NCBI GenBank assembly: GCA_946902875.1
Contig: OX336344.1
Span: forward strand, 21,783,791-21,847,790
DNA: 64,000 bases
Direction: 5' to 3'
Source: Nematopogon swammerdamellus
Lineage: Eukaryota; Arthropoda; Insecta; Lepidoptera; Adelidae
This document shows positions 1 through 11,075 of the stretch, piece by piece. Every line of letters begins with the position of its first letter. The first letter of the stretch is position 1. The notes beneath the pieces were generated by a model, which saw only the letters and a list, made by a program, of their open reading frames with translations, made no database searches and was not told the DNA's origin. A program made the translations under genes and the position numbers.

Positions 1-506
1 ACATTCACTTAGAAAATGTTGTATTCTTTCGAACTTATACAAGTCACAACAAACAAATTTTTTTTCAAACACCGAAAATAATTTTTATTTGCGGCCGGCT
101 CGCGCGAGTACGCCGCTAACATGGCATGAGTCACCGTGTCTCGAAAACAATTAAGAAATTCGTAAATTTTTTTGCACTGGCCCCCTCGGTTAATTCTTTA
201 AAAAACCAATTAGACAAAAAAAAAACAAAACAAAAAACAAACAAACAAAAATACTTAAAAACAATACAAGTGCACTCATAAATTAATAAACAGAATACAC
301 GCACCAAAAACAATACAAGTGCACTCATAAATTAATGAACAGAATACACGCACCAGCTGTTAGCTGTCAGTGTTTAAAATAAATAAATAAATAAATAAAG
401 TCAATCAGATCAAGTAGGACTATCATCGTCCTGCCGACACTTAGGGCACTCTTCGGCTCCGGGACGATTTCAAGTCCCGCCGACATCTGAGCGGTTAAGT
501 TACACA
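1..506. other. AT-rich non-coding stretch with a short direct repeat
   Basis: No gene is visible. A block of about 48 bases around 256-307 (containing acaatacaagtgcactcat) is repeated almost exactly at 309-355, and an (aaat)n run follows near 377-399. It lies upstream of the Rab11 terminal exon, so it is probably Rab11 intron. Confidence 0.5.
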
Positions 507-514
507 TTTTTTAT

Positions 515-830
515 TCAATTTTTTATGTAAACTGACACGGTTGGCTACGTCACCTACAACATCCGTGATGTCAGCCCATAACACCGGGTGAACTTGGTGC
601 CACGTCAGTGCTTCCCTTCGGCCGTGCCGGCTACACTGAACTGGACGGAAAACACAAACTATTTACATAGCCGTTTCGACCGACCTTTCATTCAGTGCGG
701 TGGTACCAACCCGGGCGGGTTGAACCCTACCACCTAGTAATTTAAGAAGGGAGTCATATACCTTAGTCGCCTTTTACGACATACACGGTGAGAGATGCAG
801 TGGGGCTATTCTTTTAAAGACACGGTACAT
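515..830 (-). mobile_element. SINE family A, short (headless) form
   Basis: Seen from the minus strand the copy runs from the 5' module (accgtgt, ccccactgcatctct, gtcgtaaaaggcgactaagg) through the body with ggtaccaccgcactgaatg to the tail accgtgtcagtttacat and a poly-A, which is the T-run at the left edge. It lacks the tRNA/5S-like head. It lies in the presumed last intron of Rab11. Confidence 0.85.
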
Positions 831-857
831 CTTACAGCCTTCATTATCATCATCATC

Positions 858-950
858 ATGAGCCTGTATCGGTCCACTGCAGGCCATAGGCCTCTCCCAA
901 GGCACGCCACCACACGCGGTCTTCGGCTCTTCTCATCCATCCACAGCCTT
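858..950 (-). mobile_element. RTE-type LINE 3' tail fragment
   Basis: The minus strand encodes the C-terminal signature RVWWRALGRG followed by a GLCPAVDRYR-like reading; the sister copy near 33.4 kb gives RALGEAYVQQWTDTG in another frame. An (atc)n run at 846-857 flanks it. Only the extreme 3' end of the element is present. It stops about 28 bases before the splice acceptor of the Rab11 exon. Confidence 0.6.
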
Positions 951-977
951 TATTAATGTTAAATTTGCTCTCTGCAG

Positions 978-1108
978 AGATCTACAGAATCGTATCTCAG
1001 AAGCAGATGCGCGACCCGCCCGAGGGCGACGTGATCCGACCGGACGCGGACCCGGTGGACGTGCGACCCTCGCAGGCCGACAGCGTACGCAAGCAGTGCT
1101 GCCAGTAG
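978..1108 (+). CDS. Rab11 small GTPase, last coding exon (partial)
   Basis: Rab11 is a membrane-anchored GTPase of recycling endosomes. This is only its terminal exon. A tctctgcag acceptor ends at 977, and two bases complete a split codon. Then 42 codons read IYRIVSQKQMRDPPEGDVIR and end in VRKQCCQ before TAG at 1106-1108. The IYRIVSQKQ helix end and the CC-containing tail, the double geranylgeranylation site, fit insect Rab11 as I know it. The G domain with its nucleotide-binding motifs must lie upstream of the window. No AATAAA is obvious just downstream. Another Rab is possible, but the tail is Rab11-specific in my judgement. Confidence 0.85.
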
Positions 1109-1194
1109 AGCCGCCGCGTCTGCGCCACACGCAGATACACTCTCCGGTGAGCGCTGTATTACTTTATTTTAGTCGTTTAGCAGTTACAGCCATT

Positions 1195-1670
1195 CAAACT
1201 AGTGTTGCAACGGATATCCGGTTACTATCCGGTATCTGGCCTATCCGGCCATTTTTTTACTATTCGGTGTCCGGCCGGATAGTTGACAGTATCCGGCCGG
1301 ATACCGGATAGTGAAATAATTGATTAAAATTATTAAAATACTGATTTAAAAAAAGAAAACTGTTTATTCATTCATTCATTCATAGCATTGCATTAATTAT
1401 TTACGTACGAAAGTAGGTACAAACAAACATTAACTAGTGGCAAATTATGGTGAATGAACACAAGTTTTTTGGCATTATTAGGTAGTAAGCGATTACGCTT
1501 GTTCTCGTAGACATTCCCGGCCTCAGAAAACACTCTCTCGCTGTATACGCTGCTACAAGGGGAAGATAAATAAACCTTCGCAAATGTTGACAAAATCGGA
1601 TATTTGCTTGAGTTCATGGAACACCATGCGTAAGGGTCACAGGATCGTTGGATTTGTGGTGCTTTAACCC
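1195..1670 (-). pseudogene. hAT transposase fragment (C-terminal dimerisation region)
   Basis: Minus-strand codons at 1393-1617 read YPILSTFAKVYLSSPCSSVY, then SERVFSEAGNV and NRLLPNNAKKLVF. This is the hATC dimerisation pattern of hAT transposases (P-x-S-S-x-x-S-E-R-x-F-S). The block at 1195-1320 is rich in short inverted copies of atccggccggat, probably subterminal repeats of the same element. The rest of the transposase is missing, so it is a dead fragment. Confidence 0.65.
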
Positions 1671-1700
1671 TTCCAGTTTGGGAGCATAAACCAAAACAAT

Positions 1701-1758
1701 CCTTCGCCTACACCAGGTGTACACCAGGTGGCGTCCGCCCACCTGGTGTAGGTGAAGG
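1701..1758. repeat. Short hairpin
   Basis: ccttcgcctacaccaggtg at 1701-1719 pairs with cacctggtgtaggtgaagg ending at 1758, one mismatch in 19 pairs. It may be the tip of a small MITE; no target duplication was identified. Confidence 0.6.
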
Positions 1759-1759
1759 T

Positions 1760-2960
1760 GTTAGAAAAAAAATCATTTTAAAAGATTTTTCCATGAAACT
1801 TTATGAACTAACGAATGGATTGTATTTACAGATAAATATTCTAGCTATAAATGAAATTTTTTTATATATGTTACATATTCTAGGTAACAAAATTATTATG
1901 TAAAGTTGTGTTATGTGAAAATTGCGACCTCTCTCTGACTTTGTATTTTAATAAATTTATCACGAACGCAAATTGGTGATATAATATTTTTATCATAAAA
2001 AGGAATACATATACAAACCAGTCCTACCTTTCTGGTGTATCAGCAGCTCGTGTGTCGCACACAATAAAATCTTGAATTCACAAAAATTTTTTGTCAAAAA
2101 CTACACTTTCGCACTCACAAGCCATTGCAACATTTCGGCTATCATTACGTAAATATGTGAGTTGGATATATGGAAAGCACATAGTTGGATAGATAATTTT
2201 ATCTACTTATCTTAAGACACTTTCTACACTCAAAACACGAATTTAGGCAGAACTAGAAATAAATTATGACACTGACTCAAACAAAGTTTCTATGGCGAAA
2301 CCTAGGTGTCACAAAATTGGCTTATTTCTCATAAATGTACGACATGCAAGCACTAAACGGCATATATTATTCAACTAGAAGAACTAAGGAACATTTCTGT
2401 TACCTCACTTTCTCCAAAACCGATTTATTTTGAGAAACAAGCTTCAAACAGGAAAAAATTGTCAGTATGGAGTAGGACTTTTCTTCGAATTTTTACGTAA
2501 AATGCAGCTCAATGCAGTACAAACAAATGTACTCAATAGGTCCAGAATATAATCCAGAATAAATGATGAAAAAACATCACTTACCGGTCCATTTTTCTGT
2601 ATTTACGAACAAAACACCGAATATTCACAAGCACAAGACGCGTCCGCACATACAGCACGAACTGAGAAAAGACGACAGATAAGAGAATTTTTTTCGTATT
2701 CTGACGTCTTGGGATATATCAAGTTAGTGGTACCGATGTTTAGCTAAATAATTCTACTTTATACTTTGTCTCTGTCAAATAAACACGGCTAAGTGAGATA
2801 GAAGGAAAAAATTATTTTGTTCGGCCCATGCAGCGGTTTGGAGCTCGCTGACAACGCGGCGGTCAATATTGCCCGCTGATTACGCGACGGTATAATGGTT
2901 TAGAGGTTTATTTAGACGGGTTAAAATACTACCATGTAAACATTCCGCGTTACATTCGTA
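1760..2960. other. Non-coding stretch, nothing recognised
   Basis: AT-rich sequence with stop codons in all frames. No exon, RNA gene or recognisable element was found. Confidence 0.4.
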
Positions 2961-2964
2961 TTTA

Positions 2965-3300
2965 AAAAAGAAGAAAGTGAGCCTGCCACCGTACCTTTAT
3001 TTCGGCGCGCGGAACAATTCGGTTTGTATGAGAGCCTTAGCGACATCTTAGCGTAACCGGAACTGAATTTTATTTAGCCTATCCGGTGTCTCGTATAGAT
3101 AAATGTGCTTGTAGTAAGTTTAATCAAATTCGGATGGTCGGTTTAAGAGTTCTAAAGGAACATACATACATACATACATACACACAGAAAAGATTTCTAA
3201 ACATCATCAAGTTTTAGTATCAAACATAAGAGTCTAAATGCAGTATCTCCTAAATCAAAGTGACTTACTCCATGACCACCCCTTACAGATTTATTATTAG
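2965..3300 (-). mobile_element. Recurrent lepidopteran repeat (type R2, Helitron-like?)
   Basis: The copy contains gtacctttatttcggcgcgcgg, a cgtaaccggaac-like block and tcggatggtcggtttaagagtt, ending in a (cata)n run. The same order appears at 31.1, 41.9 and 58.1 kb, some copies ending in gcgagcgaagccgcgggc. Repetition within the window is directly visible. Helitron assignment is a guess. Confidence 0.55.
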
Positions 3301-3396
3301 TATTGATTTTTTCACTCTTAACTCCAGGAATAACAAACCAAACTCAATATTTTTACGAATTGTTCTAACCGAAAATTGACAATTCACCCATACAAA

Positions 3397-3528
3397 AGGG
3401 ATGTGAAAAGGCTCCTGTCAGACCGGCATGGCATTTGCAATCCTCGTGCATCACAGAATGTCCATGGGCATGGTTAGACACCTACTTGTAGATGAAACGA
3501 TGCCACATATGCGTTATCCATAAAAAAA
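3397..3528 (+). mobile_element. CR1/Jockey-type LINE 3' end
   Basis: Matches the 3' end seen at 16.2, 49.7 and 50.8 kb: gtgaaaaggctcctgtcag, cgtgcatcacagaatgtcca, cacctacttgtag and a poly-A tail. It is strongly 5'-truncated. Confidence 0.75.
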
Positions 3529-4007
3529 TACAAATCATATAACCACGTGTAGGTAAAGAAACATACTCTTATACGGCAAATTAGTTCTCATATCTGTGAA
3601 AGTGACAGCCTTCAGAATTGTTTTTCTTTCTGTTTTGACAGGTGAATGTGGGTAACTTGTATTTGAAGACGAAGGCAAGGATTTTCAAACATATATCCAC
3701 CATTTTCTCTCGTTCTAATAAGAAAAATTTACTGAAATAGCACGAGACAAAAATATGCGTCCATTTCGACCTGTGTACATGCAGACACAGCGGGAGTCAA
3801 CTGTTGTAAAAGAGGTCCATCATCCGCTCGGACGCAATAGGAGCCTAAAAATGTCAATTGAACTAATCCCAACTATTTTGTTTCAGGGGCAGATGACATC
3901 GTGGACGAGAGCTGTTAACAAAATTGTGGATAAGGACGGAGGACACGGAAAATAAACTAATCATTCCCAACCTATCGGATGACGCATCATATGCCGCCGG
4001 GGGGAAA

Positions 4008-4545
4008 AATATTGCAATAATATATCCCAGGCCGCCAGGAGGAGCTCCCCTGAGGGAACAAATTGCAATAACATATTCCAGGCCGCCTGGGGGAGTGCCC
4101 CCTGAGGGAACAATATTGAAATAATATATCCCAGGCCGCCTGGGGGAGCACCCCCTGAGGGAACAATATTGCAATAATATATCCCAGGCCGCCTGGGGGA
4201 GTGCCCCCTGAGGAAACAATATTGAAATAATATATCCCACGCCGCCTGGGGGAGCCCCCCTGAGGGAACAATATTGCAATAATATATCCCAGGCCGCCTG
4301 GGGGAGCACCCCCTGAGGGAACAATATTGCAATAATATATCCCAGGCCGCCTGGGGGAGCACCCCTGAGGGAACAATATTGCAATAATATATCCCAGGCC
4401 GCCTGGGGGAGTGCCCCCTGAGGAAACAATATTGAAATAATATATCCCACGCCGCCTGGGGGAGCGCCCCCTGAGGGAACAATATTGCAATAATATATCC
4501 CAGGCCGCCTGGGGGAGCGCCCCCTGAGGGAACAATATAGCAATA
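4008..4545. repeat. Minisatellite, 51-53 bp units, about 10 copies
   Basis: Units contain aataatatatcccaggccgc, ctgggggag and ccctgagggaacaatattg. Spacing between successive ggccgcc cores is 51-53 bases. The unit is partly self-complementary (caatattg, aatatatt, cctgggg). Because the units lack stops, several overlapping ORFs appear on the minus strand; these are by-products and not genes. Confidence 0.9.
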
Positions 4546-5035
4546 CTAAATAATATCTCGCCTACAGACGGATTACATACCTCCGTCGTGCAGAGAGCGA
4601 CCACACGCTCGTGGTACTCACTATCACAAGCCTCTCGTCTCACTACCTACCGCAGGAGCGCTCTAAACAGACCGTCGTCGGCGCCTCGCGTCCCGGTTGC
4701 GTCCAGAACTATTAACACCGGCGAAAGCGGCTCATGTAGATAGCTTCGTGTAATTGTTAATATCTAGTGTCTGATAATAAGGTACCAGCGGCAAATTCTT
4801 TCATTGGGCAATCGTCACGGTAGTCGCTAATTTTCTTTTATACACGGAGTGACGTATAAGACGTATCGTGGACCTTTCACCGGGGGGTTCCCCAAATCAT
4901 TAGTAGTAAAATTCTATATAGCGTTTTTCTCTTGAGATTTCTTTTTTTCATATTAAAGTTAAAACTACATACATTATATGAGTCGTATAGGTCCAGAAAC
5001 CGCCAAATCCATTTCTCTAAAGCACCTTATTCACC

Positions 5036-5275
5036 ATCCAGCCTGCTGTACGTCCTGCGAAGGCCACGCACGATGCACGATGAAAAACGACAATGAATAG
5101 GCCCGACGTACGTCGGTAATTATTATTAATTGCTTGCTGGGCCCGCTTGACGCATTTTTCATCCAGCAACAGACCCCACCACTGTCTAAGCGTGACGTAC
5201 GTCGCCGATGGATAATGAATATCCCGGACGTACGTCGGGACGGTCGTGCATCATGCGTGCTGGATCGTGTGTTTT
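5036..5275. repeat. Imperfect inverted repeat with three GACGTACGTC palindromes
   Basis: The palindrome GACGTACGTC occurs exactly at 5105-5114, 5194-5203 and 5227-5236. Outer parts are loosely complementary (gcacgatgcacgatg against gtcgtgcatcatgcgtgc). It resembles an old MITE; no target duplication was identified. Confidence 0.5.
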
Positions 5276-5279
5276 CAAA

Positions 5280-6077
5280 TAGCCTGGGGAACATGGTGAA
5301 AGGTACTCGGTAAGTCTATATACGTACACCCGGCATAGCTAATGCACAGTCACGGTGTAGCCAACGAGCTTTGTATCCGGTGCCGGTGCCGTGCGCCGTT
5401 CTCACCTTGTAAACGCCATTTCAGCCGTGAGAAACCATCTGGAAATACAATATATACATTTAATTAATCTGGTGAGAGTGAAAGCCCAATTAGTAACGGC
5501 AGCCGTTACTAACCGCGAGATATTTTATTTATAGAGATCAATTTTCCCATATCTTACTTTAGTAGATAAATTAGTATTTATTTAAATGGGACGAGATCCT
5601 CCCGTCCCGACGAATCGCTGACTTGTTTTTTGTACTAGCCTTTAGTCCTTGTAAGTAATTAGTTTTTTTAAACACACTTTTGTTGAAGATTTATGTGCCT
5701 TTGTAGAATGAAGCGTGTACATCTGATGCTTTAGTTGTTTATGCCATACGCTCGCGTGCAGACACGCGCGCTGGGAAAATGTATTTATGCCTAAAAGTTA
5801 ATCCGACAGTGAGGACATTTTAGGCCAAAGACTTGTGTGGCCGACCCACAGATCGGAGAGTAGGGAGGAGGTGTCGCAAGCTATTGTTTCGAGTAAAACC
5901 GTGTGCCGCCAGTGCGGGGAGTAGCGGGGGGAGGCACGTTTCACGTTTAGGCACGGCATTAGTCCACCAATCGCGCACCATTTAACTCTGTACGCGCTGG
6001 ATCGCGACTGCACAAGCCCACTGTGACGATGTGTTCCCGCGGTTGGTGTAGTCGTGTCCAGTTTGTTTTTTTTTAAC
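5280..6077. other. Non-coding stretch, nothing recognised
   Basis: No exon or RNA gene was seen. A few minus-strand ORFs of about 70 codons have no recognisable content. Confidence 0.35.
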
Positions 6078-6720
6078 CAGCATGGGTGGTTGCTAGAACG
6101 ATAAAAAAGTTATGTACCCCGAACCCTGTTCTCGCCAGCGTAACACGATATAAGTAAAAGCATACTTGTTTCATTGGACGGTCGCACGCTGGCCCGTCAG
6201 TCTTGTCATCGGCTGCGTTCGCAAAAACCTGTTTAAAATGCCCGCATGCTCTGTGTTTACGTTTAAAAACACTACAGCCAAGTTTAGTGTGCACAATAGT
6301 GGAATATCTTATCATCGGTAAGTACACTCCGCTCCCCGCAACTCGGCGACGCTAATACAAGCATTTGACAGTCCGCGTCCATACTTTTTTTAGCGTTCTA
6401 GGGTGGTTGTGTCGTTGAACCAGAGCGGTGCAGTCGACAGCCAAATTTACCTCCTCGCGAAACCACACTCAGTGAGGTCGTTGCCAGCGGGCTTGCGAAC
6501 TGTTGCTGGGTTGTCTGGTATACAGGTTTAAAGACCCCCTCCCCCTCAGGGCAAATGATTCTGGAATTACACCCGCTGGAATACAGTAATTCCACACTGG
6601 CATTGCGACAGTAATTATTCTGAGTAACTATGGGTGCTCAGAAGCCCACATGTCAACAGCGTAGACCGACTGGATTCTGCTCTCCTCGGTGCGTCAATCT
6701 GCAGCCGACGCCGGCTGGGG
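6078..6720 (+). mobile_element. Unclassified repeat carrying a P-like MITE insertion
   Basis: Flanks at 6078-6092 and 6402-6720 (accagcatgggtggt, then gtgcagtcgacag, cctcgcgaaaccac, cagaagccca) match in order an uninterrupted copy at 30705-31045. That copy serves as the empty site for the MITE at 6093-6401. The class of this host repeat is unknown; it may be a LINE fragment. Confidence 0.55.
6093..6401 (+). mobile_element. P-like MITE with a THAP-domain exon (copy 1)
   Basis: Terminal inverted repeats start CTAGAACGATAAAAAA and end TTTTTTTAGCGTTCTAG, flanked by an 8-bp duplication GGTGGTTG. A plus-strand ATG at 6238 opens a 26-codon exon, [13 protein letters not shown] then [13 protein letters not shown], followed by a gtaagt donor at 6318. 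This is the start of a THAP zinc finger, but the second ligand Cys9 is Phe here. The 8-bp duplication plus THAP suggests the P superfamily; that is inference. Confidence 0.75.
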
Positions 6721-7049
6721 AACTGGCAAGGGGACGGTCAGTGAAGGAGCTTGGGACGTGTCGCCATTCTCTTTATGTCTAAGAATTATATATTATTATA
6801 TTACGATCTTACATGCATGGTTATTTTTTTAGTGCCTATCTGTAATTACTTTATTGAAGACAAATATAATAATAAAAACATTGTAAATTAAATCTGAATT
6901 TTAATTTGTATAAACAGTCTGAAAAATACCTTGAATGACCTATTGAATTATACTACGAGACATAAACAAAAACTGGCCAAGTGCCAATCGGGCTCGCACA
7001 CTGAATCGTACCACCACGCAATGTACATAAAACACACATGTAGGTATAC
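6720..7049. other. AT-rich non-coding stretch
   Basis: Nothing beyond AT-rich sequence. A short stretch at 6970-7000 (aaactggccaagtgccaatc) resembles the start of the R1 repeat seen near 12.1 kb. Confidence 0.35.
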
Positions 7050-7454
7050 ATTTTTTTTTTATGGAAACTGACACGATTGGCTACATCACCTACAACATCC
7101 GTGATGTCAGCCCATAACACCGGGTGAACTAGGTGCTATGTCAGTGCTTCCCTTCATTTCGCGCCGGCTACACTGAACTGGACGGAAAACACGAACTATT
7201 TACATAGCCGTTTCGACCGACTCAGTGCGGTGGTACCAACCCGGCCAGGATCAACCCTACCACCCAGTAAGGTAAGAAGGGAAGGGACCTACAGTTTAAC
7301 GTGGAATCCGAACCACGGTCAGCCTCCAACGGTCGGGCGTTCACCCATCTAATAACTGACCGCACCACTGAGCTGCCGAGGCTGACGATCCCTTAGTCGA
7401 CTTTTACGACATGCAGTGGGGCTATTCTTTTTAAGTACCGACCCCACACGGTAC
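7050..7454 (-). mobile_element. SINE family A, long form with reduced head
   Basis: Poly-A (T-run) at left, tail gacacgattggctacatcac, body with ggtaccaccgcactga, B-box-like ggttcggattccacg and the tRNA-like gcctcggcagctcagtggtg, then the 5' module ending gtaccgtgtggggtcgg (read on the minus strand). Part of the 5S-like segment is deleted. Confidence 0.85.
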
Positions 7455-7459
7455 AAACA

Positions 7460-8438
7460 TAAAGGTAATCTCAAATTTTGTACATAAATGAACTCTCAAA
7501 CATCCAAAGGTTTCCTGGAAGAAATCGCTCTAAGGCTTGTCCTTCGCAGGTCGTGTGAATTTGATATTGTGCAGATTTCTGCAAAAAAAAATTTGAAGCT
7601 TATTTTCTATCTAATTACTAAATATTTGCCGTAACGCACAGATGGAGCCTGGAGCTATTTATTGCAAGAGGGTGGGAAACTGCAAACATTTGCACGCACC
7701 CTTCAATGCTGTTGTAGCAAAGGGAAATCATTTTGTCACTTGAGATTGGCAGCCCTAACCATGTGTGCGAAAATGAGAAAGTGGACTGTATGAAAAAATG
7801 TGAAATTTGGTAGAAATAATCAAACAGAAAAGGGATACCTTGCTGTGGAGTCGGAAGTGCTTACTGGCGCCCTAGGACGCCGTTACCTGTATCCTTCCGC
7901 CGGTTAGGGGCCCCGCCGTGGAGATCGCCAGACTAGACACTTATAGGGCACCAGTGAAGAAAACTTTGCGTAGGAATAATTTTTATGTTTTAGAAATATC
8001 GAGAAGCTTGTGCACTCATGGTGTTGTAACGAGAAGAGAGAAAATGAAGGTAGCTCACAATGATTGTGCGAAAAAGTGAAAATTACAAATATTTTAAATT
8101 AACCTGTGGAGATTATTTTCATTTTACCCACAGGGTACACTGGATAATTTTAAGGCTACACATACGAAAACTGAACACCATGGATGCAGCCGTTTCATGT
8201 ATCTACAGAGATGTCTTTTGCCCATTTTATGCCTTTTTTGTGTAGTTTAAAGTGGATACTTCAACTATGGAGCAAAATAGTCTTCAACTGTGCTTTCCTG
8301 TACAATCATAATGTGGTGATCATGTCCACGATATTCAAATTCAAAAATATAAGTACTCGTAAGCCTACTTTATATAAAGGGTAAGCCTTTCCATCCAGCG
8401 GGGTAATGCCGTAAGTGTTCTCGGAACTTTTGAAGGGA
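7460..8438. other. Non-coding stretch, nothing recognised
   Basis: No exon, RNA gene or repeat shared with the rest of the window was found. Confidence 0.35.
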
Positions 8439-8439
8439 T

Positions 8440-8934
8440 GTTTTTTTTTTTTTTTTTTTTTTTTTTTATAGAACCTGACACGGTTGGCTACATCACCTAC
8501 AACATCCGTGATGTCAGCCCATAACACAGGGTGAACTAGGTGCCATGTCAGTGCTTCCCTTCATTTCATGTCGGCTACACTAAACTGGACGGAAAACACG
8601 AACTATTTACATAGCCGTTTCGACCGACGTTTCGTTCAGTGCGGTGGTACCAACCCGGCCGGGATAAACCCTACCACCTAGTAAGGTAAGAAGGGAAGGG
8701 ACCTACAGTTTAACGTGGAATCCGAACCACGGTCAGCCTCCAACGGTCGAGCGGTCACCCATCCAATCACTGACCGCGCTCAGCGTTGCTTAATAATAGT
8801 TGACTAACCAACCGCGCCACTGAGCTACCGAGGCTGACGAATTTTCTTATCCCTTAGTCGACTTTTACGACATGCGACGGGGAGAGATGCAGTGGGGCTA
8901 TTCTTTTTAAGTACCGACCCCACACGGTACAAAA
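8440..8934 (-). mobile_element. SINE family A, full-length long form
   Basis: Poly-A (28 T on the plus strand), complete body, tRNA-like segment with A-box tagctcagtggc, 5S-like segment and 5' module ending at gtaccgtgtggggtcgg. It is nearly identical to the copies at 25.4, 40.7 and 61.8 kb, so this subfamily is young. Confidence 0.9.
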
Positions 8935-9464
8935 ACAGTTTTGTACCGTGTTCAAAATGATGTTCGGATAATGTCCCTTTTCATCTTTTTTAGGTAGGTT
9001 TTAATTCTTTCATAAGCAGGTTATAAATGATTAAAATTTGATTTTAAGCAATTATCAAATTAAGTAATATTGCCCTTAATTTTTAATCTAATCGTTTTCG
9101 GCATACATGAGGTAATAGCCCGAGATAAATATTACAAAAACCAAAGTTGTACATTTGAGATCCACTCGACCACCGATCCACACTGTTCCGTACCAACTTC
9201 ATTTATAATATACATATTATGGAGTTTTCCGAATGACCATGCGCGCTATCAAGAAAGAAAATTTTCCAATCAATTTCAAGGACACCTTACCGGATCCAGA
9301 CCGATCCAGGCAGGCAGGACGCACCTGCGGAAGGTGCGGAAGGGTCGTCGGTAAGTCAAACCTTACAAAACCTTGCAAGACCATTACCTATATACAGTCC
9401 ACTTTTCTCTGAGTCCTCAACACCGCTCAACACACACTCCATAAAATTGGTATGATACTATCGT

Positions 9465-9700
9465 AAAATCGGTTTATCCCGCCCGGCCGGATTGATACCA
9501 CCGCACTGAATGAAACGTCGGTCGAAACGGCTATGTAAACAGTTCGTGTTTTCCGCAACGACATTCGTTGGTTTTCCGTCCAGTTCAGTGTAGCCGACAT
9601 GAAATTAAGGGAAGCACTGACATGGCACCTAGTTCACCCGGTGTTATGGTGACGTAGCCGACCGTGTCAGTCTCCATAAAAAAAATAAAAAATAAAGATA
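9465..9700 (+). mobile_element. SINE family A, 5'-truncated
   Basis: Begins within the body (tatcccgcccggccggattg) and ends in accgtgtcagtctccat plus poly-A. It carries a private insertion near 9555-9575. Confidence 0.8.
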
Positions 9701-9959
9701 CTATGCAGTGGGCTATGTACAGTATTGCCACATCATTGCAGGTGATATGTTTTAGGTAAAATCACAGCAAAATAGTAAAATAATTGCCTAAATGCCTGCA
9801 TGCCTATGATTTATGTAGGTATGAATCATCAACCTTGGTATAAATATGCTCAGTCATCACATCAATCCAACCCAACACCGTGATCCAACATTTTCAGTCT
9901 GGGAAACTGTTATTGACGACACGATGACGGTACTATGAAATTGCGTCTGGCACGTAAGG

Positions 9960-11075
9960 TCATTTTAGGTTTCCGTATCCTGTACGGAAGCCTATTACTA
10001 AGCCTCCGCCGTCCGTCCGTCCGTCTGCCCGAGGGCTGTATCCGGTGGCTGTATCTCTTGAACCGTAATAGGTAGCCCGTTGAAATTTTTACAGAATGTG
10101 TTGCCTACTATGGCGGATATAACAACAAATAAGAAAATATTAAAAATTAAGGGGGCTCCCATACAACAAATGTGCGAAAAATCAATTAGTCACACTATTG
10201 AATAATAGATGGCGCCACAGGCTTTTATACGTCATTGCATTGTTGAAAGACAAAAGATAGGAGGATAACAGCGAATAGATACGGAAACCTCCGTGCGCAA
10301 GTAAAACTCGCACTTAACAGATTTTTAGGGTTCTGTATCCACAGGAAGCGAGCATGGAAGCCTATTATTCTCCTTATAGTATGCTATTACTAAGCCTACA
10401 TCGTCTGTCCGTCCGTCCCGAACCCGCTGTCTCTTGAACCGTTATAGGTAACCGGTTGAAATTTTCACAGAATATGAGTGTTATTTTATGGTGGATATGC
10501 CAACAAATTAAAAAAAAAGTAAAAATATTAGGGTCCGCATGCTAAGAATCGATTAGTACAGCGATTCTCAATCTATGGTACGCGTACCACCAGTGGCGGA
10601 ATGCTTCTTGGTGGTACGCGAAAAAATTAAAAATTATGCTGTACAAAATTTTATAAGCGGCATTAAAAAGTGCCATAATCCTAATTTTGAATGTTTTGTT
10701 GATGAACATAAATATAATTTGAATTTTGATTTTCTTAGTGATATAAAAACCCACTGTCAAATGCTCATAGTAATATGAATATAACTAAAATCGATAAGAA
10801 ATAAATTTTAGGTTTTGGAAAGTCCAAGGAGTTAAGAATGTAGATATAGATTATTATTAGCTTCTTGTAGGTAAAGGAGGTTTGAGAACCCCTGGATTAG
10901 TACATATTCACGCTATTAAATAATTCATAGATGGCGCTAGCGCTACAGGTAGGTAGTTTGCATTGGAGGTAGACGGATATAGTTTTTTACGCGCATGGTA
11001 TAGCTGATCTACGGAACCCTCTCAGAGGATATAACCGCTACGCTTGTAAAACTCACACTGACAGATTTTAAGGTA
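9960..11075 (-). mobile_element. Recurrent lepidopteran repeat R1, two adjacent degenerate copies
   Basis: Copies contain ggttccgtatc-like ends, ccgtccgtccgtccgtctg, tctcttgaaccgtaatagg, gttgaaatttttacag and tagatggcgcc, ending in aaaactcgcac. The same modules recur at 12.1, 18.0, 35.4 and 37.7 kb. The second copy is split by the hAT element at 10559-10894. Confidence 0.6.
10559..10894 (+). mobile_element. Non-autonomous hAT element
   Basis: Ends CAGCGATTCTCAATC and GGTTTGAGAACCCCTG are inverted repeats of the common hAT type, flanked by the perfect 8-bp duplication GATTAGTA (10551-10558 and 10895-10902). The inside retains a coding remnant reading KKCHNPNFECFVDEHKYNLN. It matches the element at 38629-39705, so both derive from one transposase gene. 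Confidence 0.8.

Noticed and set aside
3863..4643. Three overlapping minus-strand ORFs of 173-226 codons
   Set aside because: They are translations of the 51-53 bp minisatellite in different frames; composition and repetition follow the array.
9070..9354. 94-codon ORF
   Set aside because: No recognisable motif, no splice context, and repetitive surroundings.
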